Source: Streptomyces pactum (GTDB lineage Bacteria > Actinomycetota > Actinomycetes > Streptomycetales > Streptomycetaceae). From it: a stretch of DNA of 64,000 bases. The notes under the pieces are model-generated. The model had not been told where the DNA came from. It worked only from the letters and a program-made list of their open reading frames with translations, and did no database searches. Position 1 is the first letter of the stretch, and each line of letters begins with the position of its first letter. Where the stretch lies: assembly GCF_002005225.1 (NCBI RefSeq), contig NZ_CP019724.1, positions 2,668,501-2,732,500 of the forward strand, read 5' to 3'. Positions 23,992 through 33,900 of the stretch are shown one piece after another. The position numbers were made by a program, and so were the translations under genes.

Positions 23992-25707
23992 TCACAGGAA
24001 GTAGAGGCGGTTGAGGGAGACGGAGTCGGCCGGTTCCGAGCGCAGCGGGTCTCCGTCCAGGGTGACCAGGCCGGTGCGCTGGTCGACGTCGACCGCGCCG
24101 GTACGGGAGTTCAGGCGCAGGTCGGCCGGGCCGACGCCGCGCGTGCCGCGCACCGCGACCCGGCGGCGGCGGGTGGGCATCGTGTCGCCGCCCTGGTCGA
24201 GGGCGGCCTGGGCGACGAAGGCCACGGATATGTCGGCGGGCGTGGCGCCGTGCGCGCCGAACTGCGGGCCGAGGACGAGGGGTTCGCAGGTGTCGGTGGC
24301 CGCGTTCGGGTCGCCGACCACGCCGTACGCCGGGAAGCCGGACTTGAGGACGAGCTGCGGCTTGGCGCCGAAGTACTCCGGGCGCCACAGGACGATGTCG
24401 GCGAGCTTGCCGGTCTCGATCGAGCCGACCTCGTGCGAGAGGCCGTGGGCGATGGCGGGGTTGACGGTCAGCTTCGCCATGTAGCGCAGGACGCGCTCGT
24501 TGTCGTGGTCGTCGTCCGGGGCGCCGAACTCGGCTTTCATCTTCCCGGCCATGGCGAAGGTGCGGCGGACGGTCTCGCCCGCCCGGCCCATGCCCTGCGC
24601 GTCGGAGGAGGTGATGCCGATCGCGCCCAGGTCGTGCAGCACGTCCTCGGCGCCCATGGTCCCGGCGCGGATGCGGTCGCGGGCCATGGCGGCGTCGCCC
24701 GGCAGGTCGGTCTTCAGGTCGTGGACGGAGACGATCATGCCGTAGTGCTCGGCGACCGCGTCCCGGCCGAAGGGCAGGGTGGGGTTGGTGGAGGAGCCGA
24801 TGACATTGGGGACGCCGGCCATCTTCAGCACGTTGGGGACGTGTCCGCCCCCGCAGCCCTCGATGTGGAAGGCGTGGATGGTGCGGCCCTCCAGGACGCG
24901 GAGGGTGTCCTCGACGGAGAGGCACTCGTTCAGGCCGTCGCTGTGCAGGGCGACCTGGACGTCGTGCTCCTCGGCGACGCGCAGGGCGGTGTCCAGGGCG
25001 CGGGTGTGGGCGCCCATGTCCTCGTGCACCTTGAATCCGGACGCGCCGCCCTCGGCCAGCGCCTCGATCAGCGGCGCCTCGTGGGAGGACGAACCCCGCC
25101 CGAGGAAGCCGATGTTGACCGGCCAGGCGTCGAAGGCGCCGAACGCGTGCTTCAGCGCCCAGGGCGAGTTGACGCCGACGCCCCACACCGGGCCGAACTC
25201 CTGCCCGATGACCGTCGTCACGCCGGACGCGAGCGACGCCTCCATGATGCGCGGGGAGAGCAGGTGGACGTGGGTGTCGACGGCCCCGGCGGTGGCGATG
25301 AGCCCTTCCCCGGACACGATGGAGGTGCCGGTGCCGACCACGACGTCGACCCCGTCGAGGGTGTCGGGGTTCCCGGCCCGGCCGATCCCGCGGATCCGCC
25401 CCTCGCGGATGCCGATCGACACCTTCCTGATCCCCTGGACCGCGTCGATCACGACGACGTTGCTGATCACGACGTCGCAGGTCTCGCGGACGGCGGCGGC
25501 TTTGAGGTGCAGTCCGTCGCGGGCGGTCTTGCCGAACCCGGCGAGGAACTCGTCGCCGTAGCGCTGGGCGTCGGACTCGACGCGGATCACCAGCCCCGAG
25601 TCGCCGAGGCGGAGGCGGTCGCCGGCGCGCGGGCCGTGGGTGGCCGCGTAGGCGTGGGCGTCGATGCGGAGCGACTCGCTGATCTCTCGTCCCTTCGAGC
25701 GGCTCAT
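23992..25707 (-). CDS. ureC: Urease alpha subunit, atypical
   Basis: This 571-residue protein has the urease alpha fold. All nickel ligands are present: His146 and His148 (THVHLL), the carbamylated Lys226 (GFKVHEDMG), His255 (ALHSDGLNE), His281 (AFHIEGCGGG) and Asp369 (TSSDAQGMGR). The catalytic flap departs from canonical ureases: the flap Cys position is Val328, the next His329 (general acid) is kept, and the following His is Asp330. The 4 bp overlap with ureAB (ATGA) shows coupled translation. Accessory genes ureD, E, F and G are absent locally, so maturation would depend on genes elsewhere. The protein may be a true urease or act on a related amide. Confidence 0.88.
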   Translation of the reverse strand: MSRSKGREISESLRIDAHAYAATHGPRAGDRLRLGDSGLVIRVESDAQRYGDEFLAGFGKTARDGLHLKAAAVRETCDVVISNVVVIDAVQGIRKVSIGIREGRIRGIGRAGNPDTLDGVDVVVGTGTSIVSGEGLIATAGAVDTHVHLLSPRIMEASLASGVTTVIGQEFGPVWGVGVNSPWALKHAFGAFDAWPVNIGFLGRGSSSHEAPLIEALAEGGASGFKVHEDMGAHTRALDTALRVAEEHDVQVALHSDGLNECLSVEDTLRVLEGRTIHAFHIEGCGGGHVPNVLKMAGVPNVIGSSTNPTLPFGRDAVAEHYGMIVSVHDLKTDLPGDAAMARDRIRAGTMGAEDVLHDLGAIGITSSDAQGMGRAGETVRRTFAMAGKMKAEFGAPDDDHDNERVLRYMAKLTVNPAIAHGLSHEVGSIETGKLADIVLWRPEYFGAKPQLVLKSGFPAYGVVGDPNAATDTCEPLVLGPQFGAHGATPADISVAFVAQAALDQGGDTMPTRRRRVAVRGTRGVGPADLRLNSRTGAVDVDQRTGLVTLDGDPLRSEPADSVSLNRLYFL

Positions 25708-26429
25708 CGCCCGCCTCCTTCCGGCGCGTCCCGCGTGACGTCCGCCGCTTGCCGTGTGACGCCCAGGTATCCGCAGGCCGCGGCCCGGCGCAGGGCCTCC
25801 TCCTTGGCTCCCGGCGCGTCGAGCGGGCCGTCGACCAGTCCGGCGAAGCCGATCGCGACGCGCCGCCCGCCGATGGGTACGAGGCCGACCTCGGCGCTCT
25901 CCCCGGGTCCGAGGCGGACCGAGGAGCCGGCGGGGACGGCCAGGCGCATGCCGTAGGCCCGTGCGCGGTCGAAGTCCAGGCGCGGGTTGGCCTCGAAGAA
26001 GTGGAAGTGGGAGGTCACGGAGACGGGCACGGTCGCGGTGTTGGTGACCGGCAGGCGCACCGCGGCCTCGGGCTCGGCGTGGCCGGGCCCGGGCAGCAGG
26101 GCGCCCGGCGCCCGGTCCCCCAGCCCGCCCCCGACGGGGTCGGAGACGACGGCGAGCCGGGACCCGTCGTCGAAGACGGCCTCCACGTGCACCTCGGTGA
26201 CCACGTCCGCGACGCCGGGCAGCACGTCGTCGGGGCCCAGTACGGACCGGGCGCGCTCGATCGCCTCCGCGAGCCGGGCGCCGTCGCGGGCGGCCTCGCA
26301 CACGGTGTCCGCGATCAGCGCGGTCGCCTCCGGCACGTTCAGCCTGAGCCCGCGGGCACGGCGCGCCCGGGCCAGCTCGGCCGCCCCGAAGAGCAGCAGC
26401 CGGTCACGTTCCGTGGGAGTCAGTCTCAC
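25704..26429 (-). CDS. ureAB: Urease gamma-beta fusion subunit
   Basis: This is a single 241-residue protein in which a urease gamma domain (residues 1-100, starting MRLTPTERDRLLLFGAAELAR) is joined to a beta domain (about 110-225, with VTNTATVPVSVTSHFHFFEANP). Separate ureA and ureB are the usual bacterial state; fused forms occur in some lineages. GTG at 26429 has GGAGG 9 nt upstream. It is first in the operon ureAB-ureC-aguA-164aa-TetR, and a TTAGAG palindrome lies 29 bp upstream. Confidence 0.88.
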   Translation of the reverse strand: MRLTPTERDRLLLFGAAELARARRARGLRLNVPEATALIADTVCEAARDGARLAEAIERARSVLGPDDVLPGVADVVTEVHVEAVFDDGSRLAVVSDPVGGGLGDRAPGALLPGPGHAEPEAAVRLPVTNTATVPVSVTSHFHFFEANPRLDFDRARAYGMRLAVPAGSSVRLGPGESAEVGLVPIGGRRVAIGFAGLVDGPLDAPGAKEEALRRAAACGYLGVTRQAADVTRDAPEGGGR

Positions 26430-26457
26430 GACGTGGCACCTCCTTGCCGTCCATACA

Positions 26458-26474
26458 TTAGAGCATCACTCTAA
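26458..26474. promoter_or_regulatory. Operator 1 of the urease-like/NCS1 divergent promoter
   Basis: TTAGAG-CATCA-CTCTAA is a perfect 6+5+6 palindrome, 29 bp upstream of ureAB. Its left arm overlaps TAATGT, a possible -10 box for ureAB on the minus strand, so binding would block that promoter. Confidence 0.65.
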
Positions 26475-26499
26475 ACGTCGCTTTCCTTTCCCGAAACCG

Positions 26500-26543
26500 T
26501 TGACGGACTGGCAGGGCAGACGTCACATTGAGCGTCGCTCTAA
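26500..26543 (+). promoter_or_regulatory. NCS1 promoter with operator 2
   Basis: TTGACG at 26500-26505 is a near-perfect -35 box for the plus-strand transporter gene; the -10 region is about 26523-26529. ATTGAG-CGTCG-CTCTAA (26527-26543) repeats the operator 1 pattern with the same 5 bp spacer and identical right arm, and covers the -10/+1 region. Two matching sites, one per divergent promoter, support joint repression. Confidence 0.55.
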
Positions 26544-26573
26544 ATTACTGGCGGCCGTCGAAGGAGACCAGCC

Positions 26574-28031
26574 ATGCCGATGGAACAGCGCGGAGTCGAC
26601 ACCATCCCCGAGGCGGAACGCACCAGCGGGCCCCGGGACCTGGTCTCGATCCTGCTGGGGTCCAACCTCTGTCTGGGCGTGATCGTCTTCGGCTGGCTGC
26701 CGCCGTCCTTCGGTCTCGACTGGTGGGCGTCGGTCAGCTCGGTGGTGGCGGGCACGGTCGTCGGCACGCTGTTCACGGCCCCGCTGGCCCTGGTCTCCCT
26801 GCGCACCGGCACCAATCTGTCCACGTCGTCCGGCGCCCAGTTCGGCGTGCGCGGACGCCTGGTCGGGTCGGTGGTCGGCCTGCTCCTCGCCCTCGGATAC
26901 ACCGCGCTGACCGTGTGGATCGGCGGCGACGTGATGACGGGCGTCCTCGGCCGGCTCTTCGGGCTGCCGCAGGGCGGGGCCGCGTACGCCGTCGTCTACG
27001 GGCTGCTAGCCGCGGCGACCGTCGCGGGCGCGGTGTACGGCTACCGGGTGCTGCTCGCCATGTCCCGGGTGCTGGCCTTCGGCATGACCGCCCTGCTGGT
27101 CCTGGGCGTGATCGCCTACGCCCCCGATTTCACGACCGCCGCGCTGCCGGACGCGGGCGGCTATCTGCTGGGCGGCTTCTGGCCGACGTGGCTGCTCGCG
27201 GCCGTGGCCGCCGGACTGTCCGGGCCGGTCGCCTTCATCACGCTGCTCGGCGACTACACCCGCTACGTCTCCCCGGCCCGCTTCTCCTCCCGCCGGGTGC
27301 TGCACGCGACCTGGCTGGGGCTGATGCTGGGCCTGCTGGTGCCGCAGCTCTTCGGCACCTTCACGGCCTACGCCGCCCGCGCCGCCCTGGACTACGCCGG
27401 GCCGCTGGTCGACGCCGCCCCCACCTGGTACCTGGTCCCGCTGCTGCTCGCCGCCTCCGCGGGCTCGGTGGGCAACGCGGGGCTGATGCTGTACTCCATG
27501 GGCCTGGACCTGGACGCCATCCTGCCGCGCGCCTCCCGGGCCCGGGCCACCTGCGCCGTCGCCGTCGTCGCCACGGCCTGTGTCTTCGTCGGGCACTACG
27601 CCTGGGCCGCCCAGTCGGCGATGACGTCGTTCGTGCTGCTGCTGACGGCGATCGGCACCCCGTGGGCGGTCATCACGATGATCGGCTTCGTCCGCTGCGG
27701 CGGGGTGTACGACGCCGACGCCCTCCAGGTCTTCAACCGCCGGGCCCGCGGCGGCGCCTACTGGTACCGGGCCGGCTGGAACGTCCCGGCCACGGCGGCC
27801 TGGGCGGCGGGCGCGGTCGTCGGCGTGCTGGCGGTGTCCCTGCCGTCGTACGAGGGCCCGCTGCTGGCGTTCACCGGCGGGGTGGACTGCAGCTTCCTGC
27901 TGTCGGGACTGGTGGGCGGGGTGGTGTACGCGCTGTCGTCCCCGGGTGCCGTCGTGGCGACGGCACCCGGGGTGGACGGCGTGGCCGAGCCCGCTTCCTG
28001 TCCGACCGGGTCGGGTGACGCGAGGGCGTAG
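26574..28031 (+). CDS. NCS1-family nucleobase/allantoin-type permease
   Basis: This 485-residue, 12-helix transporter of the NCS1 family imports nucleobases, allantoin, thiamine or related compounds with a cation. It starts with a short cytoplasmic segment, then SILLGSNLCLGVIVFGWLPP (helix 1). The pattern LLGDYTRYVSP matches the NCS1 signature. ATG at 26574 follows GGAG. It is divergent from the urease-like operon and shares the palindromes with it, so it most likely brings in the compound that is degraded by those enzymes. Its 3' end runs into a GC-rich tandem repeat. Confidence 0.88.
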   Translation: MPMEQRGVDTIPEAERTSGPRDLVSILLGSNLCLGVIVFGWLPPSFGLDWWASVSSVVAGTVVGTLFTAPLALVSLRTGTNLSTSSGAQFGVRGRLVGSVVGLLLALGYTALTVWIGGDVMTGVLGRLFGLPQGGAAYAVVYGLLAAATVAGAVYGYRVLLAMSRVLAFGMTALLVLGVIAYAPDFTTAALPDAGGYLLGGFWPTWLLAAVAAGLSGPVAFITLLGDYTRYVSPARFSSRRVLHATWLGLMLGLLVPQLFGTFTAYAARAALDYAGPLVDAAPTWYLVPLLLAASAGSVGNAGLMLYSMGLDLDAILPRASRARATCAVAVVATACVFVGHYAWAAQSAMTSFVLLLTAIGTPWAVITMIGFVRCGGVYDADALQVFNRRARGGAYWYRAGWNVPATAAWAAGAVVGVLAVSLPSYEGPLLAFTGGVDCSFLLSGLVGGVVYALSSPGAVVATAPGVDGVAEPASCPTGSGDARA

Positions 28032-28227
28032 GCCGTCGGGGCCGGGGGGGAGCCCCGCGAGGGCTGCCCCGAGGCGGGGTGATGCGCCAGGGCGTAGGCC
28101 GCCGGGGCCCGGGGGCGGAGCCCCCGGCGAGGGCCCGCCCCCGAGGCAGGGCGGTGCCCCAGGACGTAAGCCGTCCGTGCTCGGGGGCAGAGCCCCCCGG
28201 CGAGGCCCGCCCCGGAGCGGGGCGCCT
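28021..28227 (+). repeat. Imperfect GC-rich tandem repeat, three units
   Basis: Three degenerate copies of a unit of about 66-72 bp begin near 28024, 28090 and 28162. Each has GGGCGTAGGCCG (or GGACGTAAGCCG), then a G-run, AGCCCC, GCGAGG and CCCGAGGC. Each unit can fold into G/C hairpins. The array joins the end of the permease gene to the end of ilvE and probably serves as a terminator region for both. Confidence 0.65.
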
Positions 28228-29315
28228 CAGACCAGCCGGTGCATCCAGCCGTGCTTGTCCTCGGCCGTCCCCCGCTGGATGTCCAGCAGCGCGGCCCGCA
28301 GCCGCCGCGTCACCTCGCCCGGCTCGCCCCCGCTCTGCTGCCACTGGGCACCCGCCCGCTTGACCGTGCCGACCGGGGTGATCACGGCCGCGGTCCCGCA
28401 GGCGAAGACCTCGGTGAGGGAGCCGTTCTCCGCGTCACGCTGCCACTGCTCGACGGAGACGCGGCCCTCCTCGGCCTCGTAGCCGAGGTCTCGGGCGACG
28501 GTGAGCAGGGAGTCGCGGGTGACGCCCTCCAGGATGGAACCGGTGAGGGACGGAGTGACGATCTTGTCCCCGTACACGAAGTACAGGTTCATGCCGCCGA
28601 GTTCCTCGACCCACTGGTGCTCGACCGCGTCGAGGTAGCAGACCTGGTCGCAGCCCTTGGCGGCGGCCTCGGCCTGGGCGAGCAGGGAGGCGGCGTAGTT
28701 GCCGCCCGTCTTGGCGTCGCCCATGCCGCCGGGGACGGCGCGGACGTGGTCCTCGGAGACCCAGATGGAGACCGGCTTGACGCCGCCCGGGAAATAGGCG
28801 CCGGCCGGGGAGGCGATGACGATGAAGAGGTACTCGTTGGCCGGCTTCACGCCCAGGCCGACCTCGGTCGCGATCATGAAGGGGCGCAGGTAGAGGGATT
28901 CCTCACCACCGTGCGCCGGGACCCAGTTCTGGTCCTGCCGCACCAGCGCGTCGCATGCCTCGATGAACGTCTCCACCGGCAGCTCCGGCATGCCGAGCCG
29001 GCGCGAGGACGCCTGGAAGCGCCGCGCGTTCTTCTCCGGGCGGAAGGTGGCGACGGACCCGTCGGGGCGGCGGTAGGCCTTGAGTCCCTCGAAGATCTCC
29101 TGCGCGTAGTGCAGGACCATGGTGGCCGGGTCGAGGGAGAGCGGGGCGTACGGAACGAGCTGACCGTCGTGCCAGCCGCGGCCCTCGGTCCACTTGACCG
29201 TCACCATGTGGTCGGTGAAGTGGCGGCCGAACCCGGGGTTGGCCAGGATCGCCTGCCGCTCTGCGTCGGAGAGCGGGTTGGCGGAGGGCTTGAGCTCGAT
29301 CGTGGGCGTCGTCAT
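28227..29315 (-). CDS. ilvE: Branched-chain amino-acid aminotransferase
   Basis: This 362-residue fold-type IV PLP enzyme makes the last step of Leu, Ile and Val synthesis with glutamate as donor. PLP-binding features include FEGLKAYRRPDGS, the catalytic Lys within VGDAKTGGNYAAS (read GDAKTGGNYA), and EELGGMNLYFVYGD. The C terminus has GTAAVITPVG. ATG at 29315 is preceded by GAAGGA. A GATAAT element about 115 bp upstream (minus strand, near 29426) is a -10 candidate. It is a single-gene unit beside leuB. Confidence 0.95.
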   Translation of the reverse strand: MTTPTIELKPSANPLSDAERQAILANPGFGRHFTDHMVTVKWTEGRGWHDGQLVPYAPLSLDPATMVLHYAQEIFEGLKAYRRPDGSVATFRPEKNARRFQASSRRLGMPELPVETFIEACDALVRQDQNWVPAHGGEESLYLRPFMIATEVGLGVKPANEYLFIVIASPAGAYFPGGVKPVSIWVSEDHVRAVPGGMGDAKTGGNYAASLLAQAEAAAKGCDQVCYLDAVEHQWVEELGGMNLYFVYGDKIVTPSLTGSILEGVTRDSLLTVARDLGYEAEEGRVSVEQWQRDAENGSLTEVFACGTAAVITPVGTVKRAGAQWQQSGGEPGEVTRRLRAALLDIQRGTAEDKHGWMHRLV

Positions 29316-29509
29316 GGGTTGATGTCCTTCACCGGTTGTCGTGACGGGCCGCGGTCACGCCCGTACGGCCGGTGGCCGGTGCTAGGACGTCCGAGCATTC
29401 CCTCATCTCGCGGCTTCGCGTTTCGATTATCGCGCGCGGCCCGTGACGGATGAAGCGGGGTGAATGCGGCCCAGGGTTCGATGGTCGCACCTTGCGGACG
29501 CAGGAGAAA

Positions 29510-29543
29510 GCCGCCGGGTGCCTTGTTTCTCGGACCCGGCGGC
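29510..29543 (-). terminator. Terminator after leuB
   Basis: A 10 bp perfect stem, GCCGCCGGGT/ACCCGGCGGC, with a 14 nt loop starts 30 bp beyond the leuB stop and is followed on the minus strand by TTTC. Confidence 0.75.
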
Positions 29544-29573
29544 TTCGAAAGGTTGGATTTCGAGTGCGCCGGG

Positions 29574-30617
29574 TCAGCCGGCTACTCGTACGGCGAGTGC
29601 GTCGCCGATCTCGGAGGTGGAGCGGGCGGGCTTGTCCGCGCGCTCGCCGAGGTCGGCGGAGACCGCGTCCTCGATGCGGGTCGCCTCGGCGTCGTGGCCG
29701 AGGTGGCGCAGCAGCAGGGCGACGGACAGGACCGTGGCGGTGGGGTCGGCCTTGCCCTGGCCGGCGATGTCGGGCGCGGAGCCGTGGACCGGCTCGAACA
29801 TCGAGGGGAACTCGCCGGACGGGTTGATGTTCCCGCTGGCGGCGACGCCGATGCCGCCGGAGACGGCCGCGGCGAGGTCGGTGATGATGTCGCCGAAGAG
29901 GTTGTCGGTGACGATCACGTCGAAGCGCTCGGGCTGGGTGACGAGGTAGATCGTCGCCGCGTCGACGTGCATGTACTCGGTGGTGACCTCGGGGTACTCG
30001 GCGGCCACCTTGTTGAACACGTTCGTCCACAGGTGCCCCGCGAAGGTCAGCACGTTGTTCTTGTGGATCAGCGCCAGTCGCTTGCGCGGGCGGGCCTGCG
30101 CGCGGGCGAAGGCGTCGCGGACGACGCGCTCGACACCGAAGGCCGTGTTGACGGAGACCTCGGTGGCGACCTCGTGCTCGGTGCCCTTGCGGATGGTGCC
30201 GCCGTTGCCGGTGTACGGGCCCTCGGTGCCCTCGCGGACGACGACGAAGTCGATCTCCGGCTGCCCGGCGAGCGGGGTGGCGACACCCGGCAGCAGCTTG
30301 GACGGCCGCAGGTTGACGTGGTGGTCGAAGGCGAAGCGGAGCTTGAGCAGGAAGCCGCGCTCCAGGACGCCGGACGGCACCGACGGGTCGCCGATCGCGC
30401 CGAGCAGGATGGCGTCGTGGCCCTTGAGGGCGTCGAGGTCGGCGTCGGTGAGGGTCTCACCGGTGGCGTGGTAGCGCCGGGCGCCGAAGTCGAACTCCTT
30501 GGTCTCCAGCTTCACATCCTGCGGAAGGACGGCGGAGAGGACCTTGAGACCTTCGGCCACGACCTCCTGGCCGATGCCGTCACCGGGAATCACTGCGAGA
30601 TTGAGGCTGCGAGACAT
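29574..30617 (-). CDS. leuB: 3-Isopropylmalate dehydrogenase
   Basis: This 347-residue NAD-dependent decarboxylating dehydrogenase oxidises 3-isopropylmalate in leucine synthesis. It begins [18 protein letters not shown], and shows [29 protein letters not shown], and [20 protein letters not shown], all signatures of the IPMDH/IDH family. ATG start at 30617. It is one gene with its own terminator. Length is typical of the short actinobacterial form. Confidence 0.95.
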   Translation of the reverse strand: MSRSLNLAVIPGDGIGQEVVAEGLKVLSAVLPQDVKLETKEFDFGARRYHATGETLTDADLDALKGHDAILLGAIGDPSVPSGVLERGFLLKLRFAFDHHVNLRPSKLLPGVATPLAGQPEIDFVVVREGTEGPYTGNGGTIRKGTEHEVATEVSVNTAFGVERVVRDAFARAQARPRKRLALIHKNNVLTFAGHLWTNVFNKVAAEYPEVTTEYMHVDAATIYLVTQPERFDVIVTDNLFGDIITDLAAAVSGGIGVAASGNINPSGEFPSMFEPVHGSAPDIAGQGKADPTATVLSVALLLRHLGHDAEATRIEDAVSADLGERADKPARSTSEIGDALAVRVAG

Positions 30618-30692
30618 GCCGGCACCCTACCCCTCGTCCCACGGGATGACATGCGGCGTCCGACATGCGGACGCCGGCCTGTCACCTCCGGC

Positions 30693-30824
30693 TCAGTGGC
30701 CGGTGGCGCCGCCGTTGTCCCGGCGGTCGAGGGCGCGCTGGAGGGCGGCCGCGGCGTTCTTGCGGTCGGAGTCACTGGTGCGGGAGAGGTGGCGGACTCG
30801 GCGGCGGACGGTCGTCTCGGCCAT
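30693..30824 (-). CDS. Small basic protein, 43 aa
   Basis: This 43-residue ORF, starting MAETTVRRRVRHLSRTSD and ending DNGGATGH, has an AAGGAG site 9-10 nt before its ATG at 30824, and Streptomyces-like codon use. It is basic in the first half and contains AAAALQRALDRR, a likely helix. I recall a similar small ORF next to leuB in Streptomyces coelicolor. Function unknown. It lies 75 bp upstream of leuB and is transcribed the same way, so it may share its mRNA. Confidence 0.65.
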   Translation of the reverse strand: MAETTVRRRVRHLSRTSDSDRKNAAAALQRALDRRDNGGATGH

Positions 30825-31075
30825 GGGAATCGACTCCTTCGGCACGCGAAGAGCGCGGAAAGCGAGTGGTACGGGGAGACGCCGGAAGGGGCGGGGAGCG
30901 CGGAGCCGCAGGGGTTGCCTGCGCGGGGCCCGGCTCACGACCGCCATTCGCTCGATCGAGCGGGACGTTCGGCTCCTACAAAGCTAAGGGAGCGTGGAGC
31001 GTCTGTCTCCACAATTACTCGGACTTCCTACTATCTGAGACAGTGCCGTCGGTCACTCCGCCTTGACCTGCGAAA
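30825..31075. other. AT-richer gap between pruA terminator and the 43 aa gene
   Basis: No gene is seen. The segment 30970-31060 is clearly lower in GC than its surroundings (for example CAATTACTCGGACTTCC) and could hold the promoter for the 43 aa/leuB unit on the minus strand, but no convincing -35/-10 pair was found. Confidence 0.4.
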
Positions 31076-31120
31076 ACGCCGGACGGGCCAGGTCGGGGGG
31101 AGACCTGGCCCGTCCGGCGT
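31076..31120 (-). terminator. Terminator after pruA
   Basis: A 19 bp perfect stem (31076-31094 with 31102-31120; core GGACGGGCCAGGTC) with a 7 nt loop lies 10 bp past the pruA stop, and is followed by TTTTCG on the minus strand. It is among the strongest terminators in the window. Confidence 0.9.
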
Positions 31121-31130
31121 CGGGTGGGCG

Positions 31131-32762
<1,632 letters not shown>

Positions 32763-32809
32763 GAGTTCCGTTACTCCTTAACTGAGCGGTCTTGCGAGCG
32801 GGTGCGGGC

Positions 32810-33736
32810 TCAGCCCTTGGTGACCATCGAGCGGGCGAAGAACCGGAGGTTGGCCGGCTTCTCCGCCAGACGGCGCATGAAGTAGCCGTACCAGTCGGTG
32901 CCGTAGGCGGTGTAGACGCGCATGCGGTGGCCCTCGGCGGCCAGCCGCAGGTGCTCGTCGCCGCGGATGCCGTACAGCATCTGGAACTCGTACTCGTCGA
33001 GCTTTCGCCCGGCGGTACGGGCCAGCTCCTGCGCGATGGAGATCAGACGCGGGTCGTGGGACCCGATCATCGGGTAACCCTCACCCTCCATCAGCGTCCG
33101 CAGGATGCGCACGTACGCCTTGTCGATCTCGTGGCGCTGCTGGTACGCGACCTCGGCGGGCTCCTTGTAGGCGCCCTTCACCAACCGTACGCGACTGCCG
33201 CTGTCGGCGAGCCGGCGCGCGTCGGCCTCGGTACGGAAGAGGTAGGCCTGGATGACACAGCCGGTCTGCGGGAAGTCCTTCCGCAGCTCCTCGTGGATGG
33301 CGAACATCGAGTCGAGGGTGGTGTGGTCCTCGGCGTCGAGGGTGACCGTGGTGCCGATCCCGGCGGCGGCCTCGACGACCGGGCGGACGTTCTTCAGGGC
33401 CAGCTCGTGGCCGCCGTCCAGTGCCTGGCCGAACATGGACAGCTTGACCGACATCTCGGCGCGGGCGCCGAGGTCGAGCGGCTTGAGCCGGTCGACCAGT
33501 TCCAGGTAGGCGTCGCGGGCGGCCTCGGCCTGCGCGGGGTTCGTGATGTCCTCGCCGACGACGTCCATCGTCAGCTCCAGCCCCTGGTCGGTGAGGTCCC
33601 GGATGATCGGCACGACCTGGTCGACCGTCTCGCCGGGGATGAACCGGTCGACGACCGGCTTGGTCACCGGAGCGGCCGAGACCAGACGACGCATCCGGTC
33701 GCTGCGCGACGCGGCGAGAATCACGGGACCCAGCAC
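32810..33736 (-). CDS. putA: Proline dehydrogenase
   Basis: This is a 308-residue monofunctional PRODH that oxidises proline to P5C with FAD, the first step of proline use. Signatures are RFIPGETVDQVVP, MDVVGEDI, AEMSVKLSMFGQAL, VTLDAEDHTT, RLVKGAYKEPAEVAYQ and YGIRGDEH. The GTG at 33736 has GGAGGTG just upstream, which fixes the start. A TAGATT -10 element lies about 75 bp upstream. It is first in the putA-pruA operon and divergent from a PucR-type regulator that may control it. Confidence 0.93.
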   Translation of the reverse strand: MLGPVILAASRSDRMRRLVSAAPVTKPVVDRFIPGETVDQVVPIIRDLTDQGLELTMDVVGEDITNPAQAEAARDAYLELVDRLKPLDLGARAEMSVKLSMFGQALDGGHELALKNVRPVVEAAAGIGTTVTLDAEDHTTLDSMFAIHEELRKDFPQTGCVIQAYLFRTEADARRLADSGSRVRLVKGAYKEPAEVAYQQRHEIDKAYVRILRTLMEGEGYPMIGSHDPRLISIAQELARTAGRKLDEYEFQMLYGIRGDEHLRLAAEGHRMRVYTAYGTDWYGYFMRRLAEKPANLRFFARSMVTKG

Positions 33737-33900
33737 GGGGCACCTCCACTTACCAACCAACACGAGGCCGTTGCCCGACGAACGGGGGACGGCACGGAGA
33801 ACCACCGTGAAATCTAAGGATCCTCCCGATCGTCGGCCATCGACACCTGTCACGCATCCGTGCCGCGGATCTCAGACAGATGTATGAAGGGCGCGCACAA

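Noticed and set aside
28021..28227. GC-rich repeat considered as an attachment site or origin
   Set aside because: No integrase or DnaA-box cluster nearby; the units look like intergenic terminators between convergent genes.
29313..29400. Short ORF in front of ilvE whose stop overlaps the ilvE start
   Set aside because: It starts with ATG after a weak site and has no run of regulatory codons; there is no terminator hairpin between it and ilvE, so attenuation is not supported.
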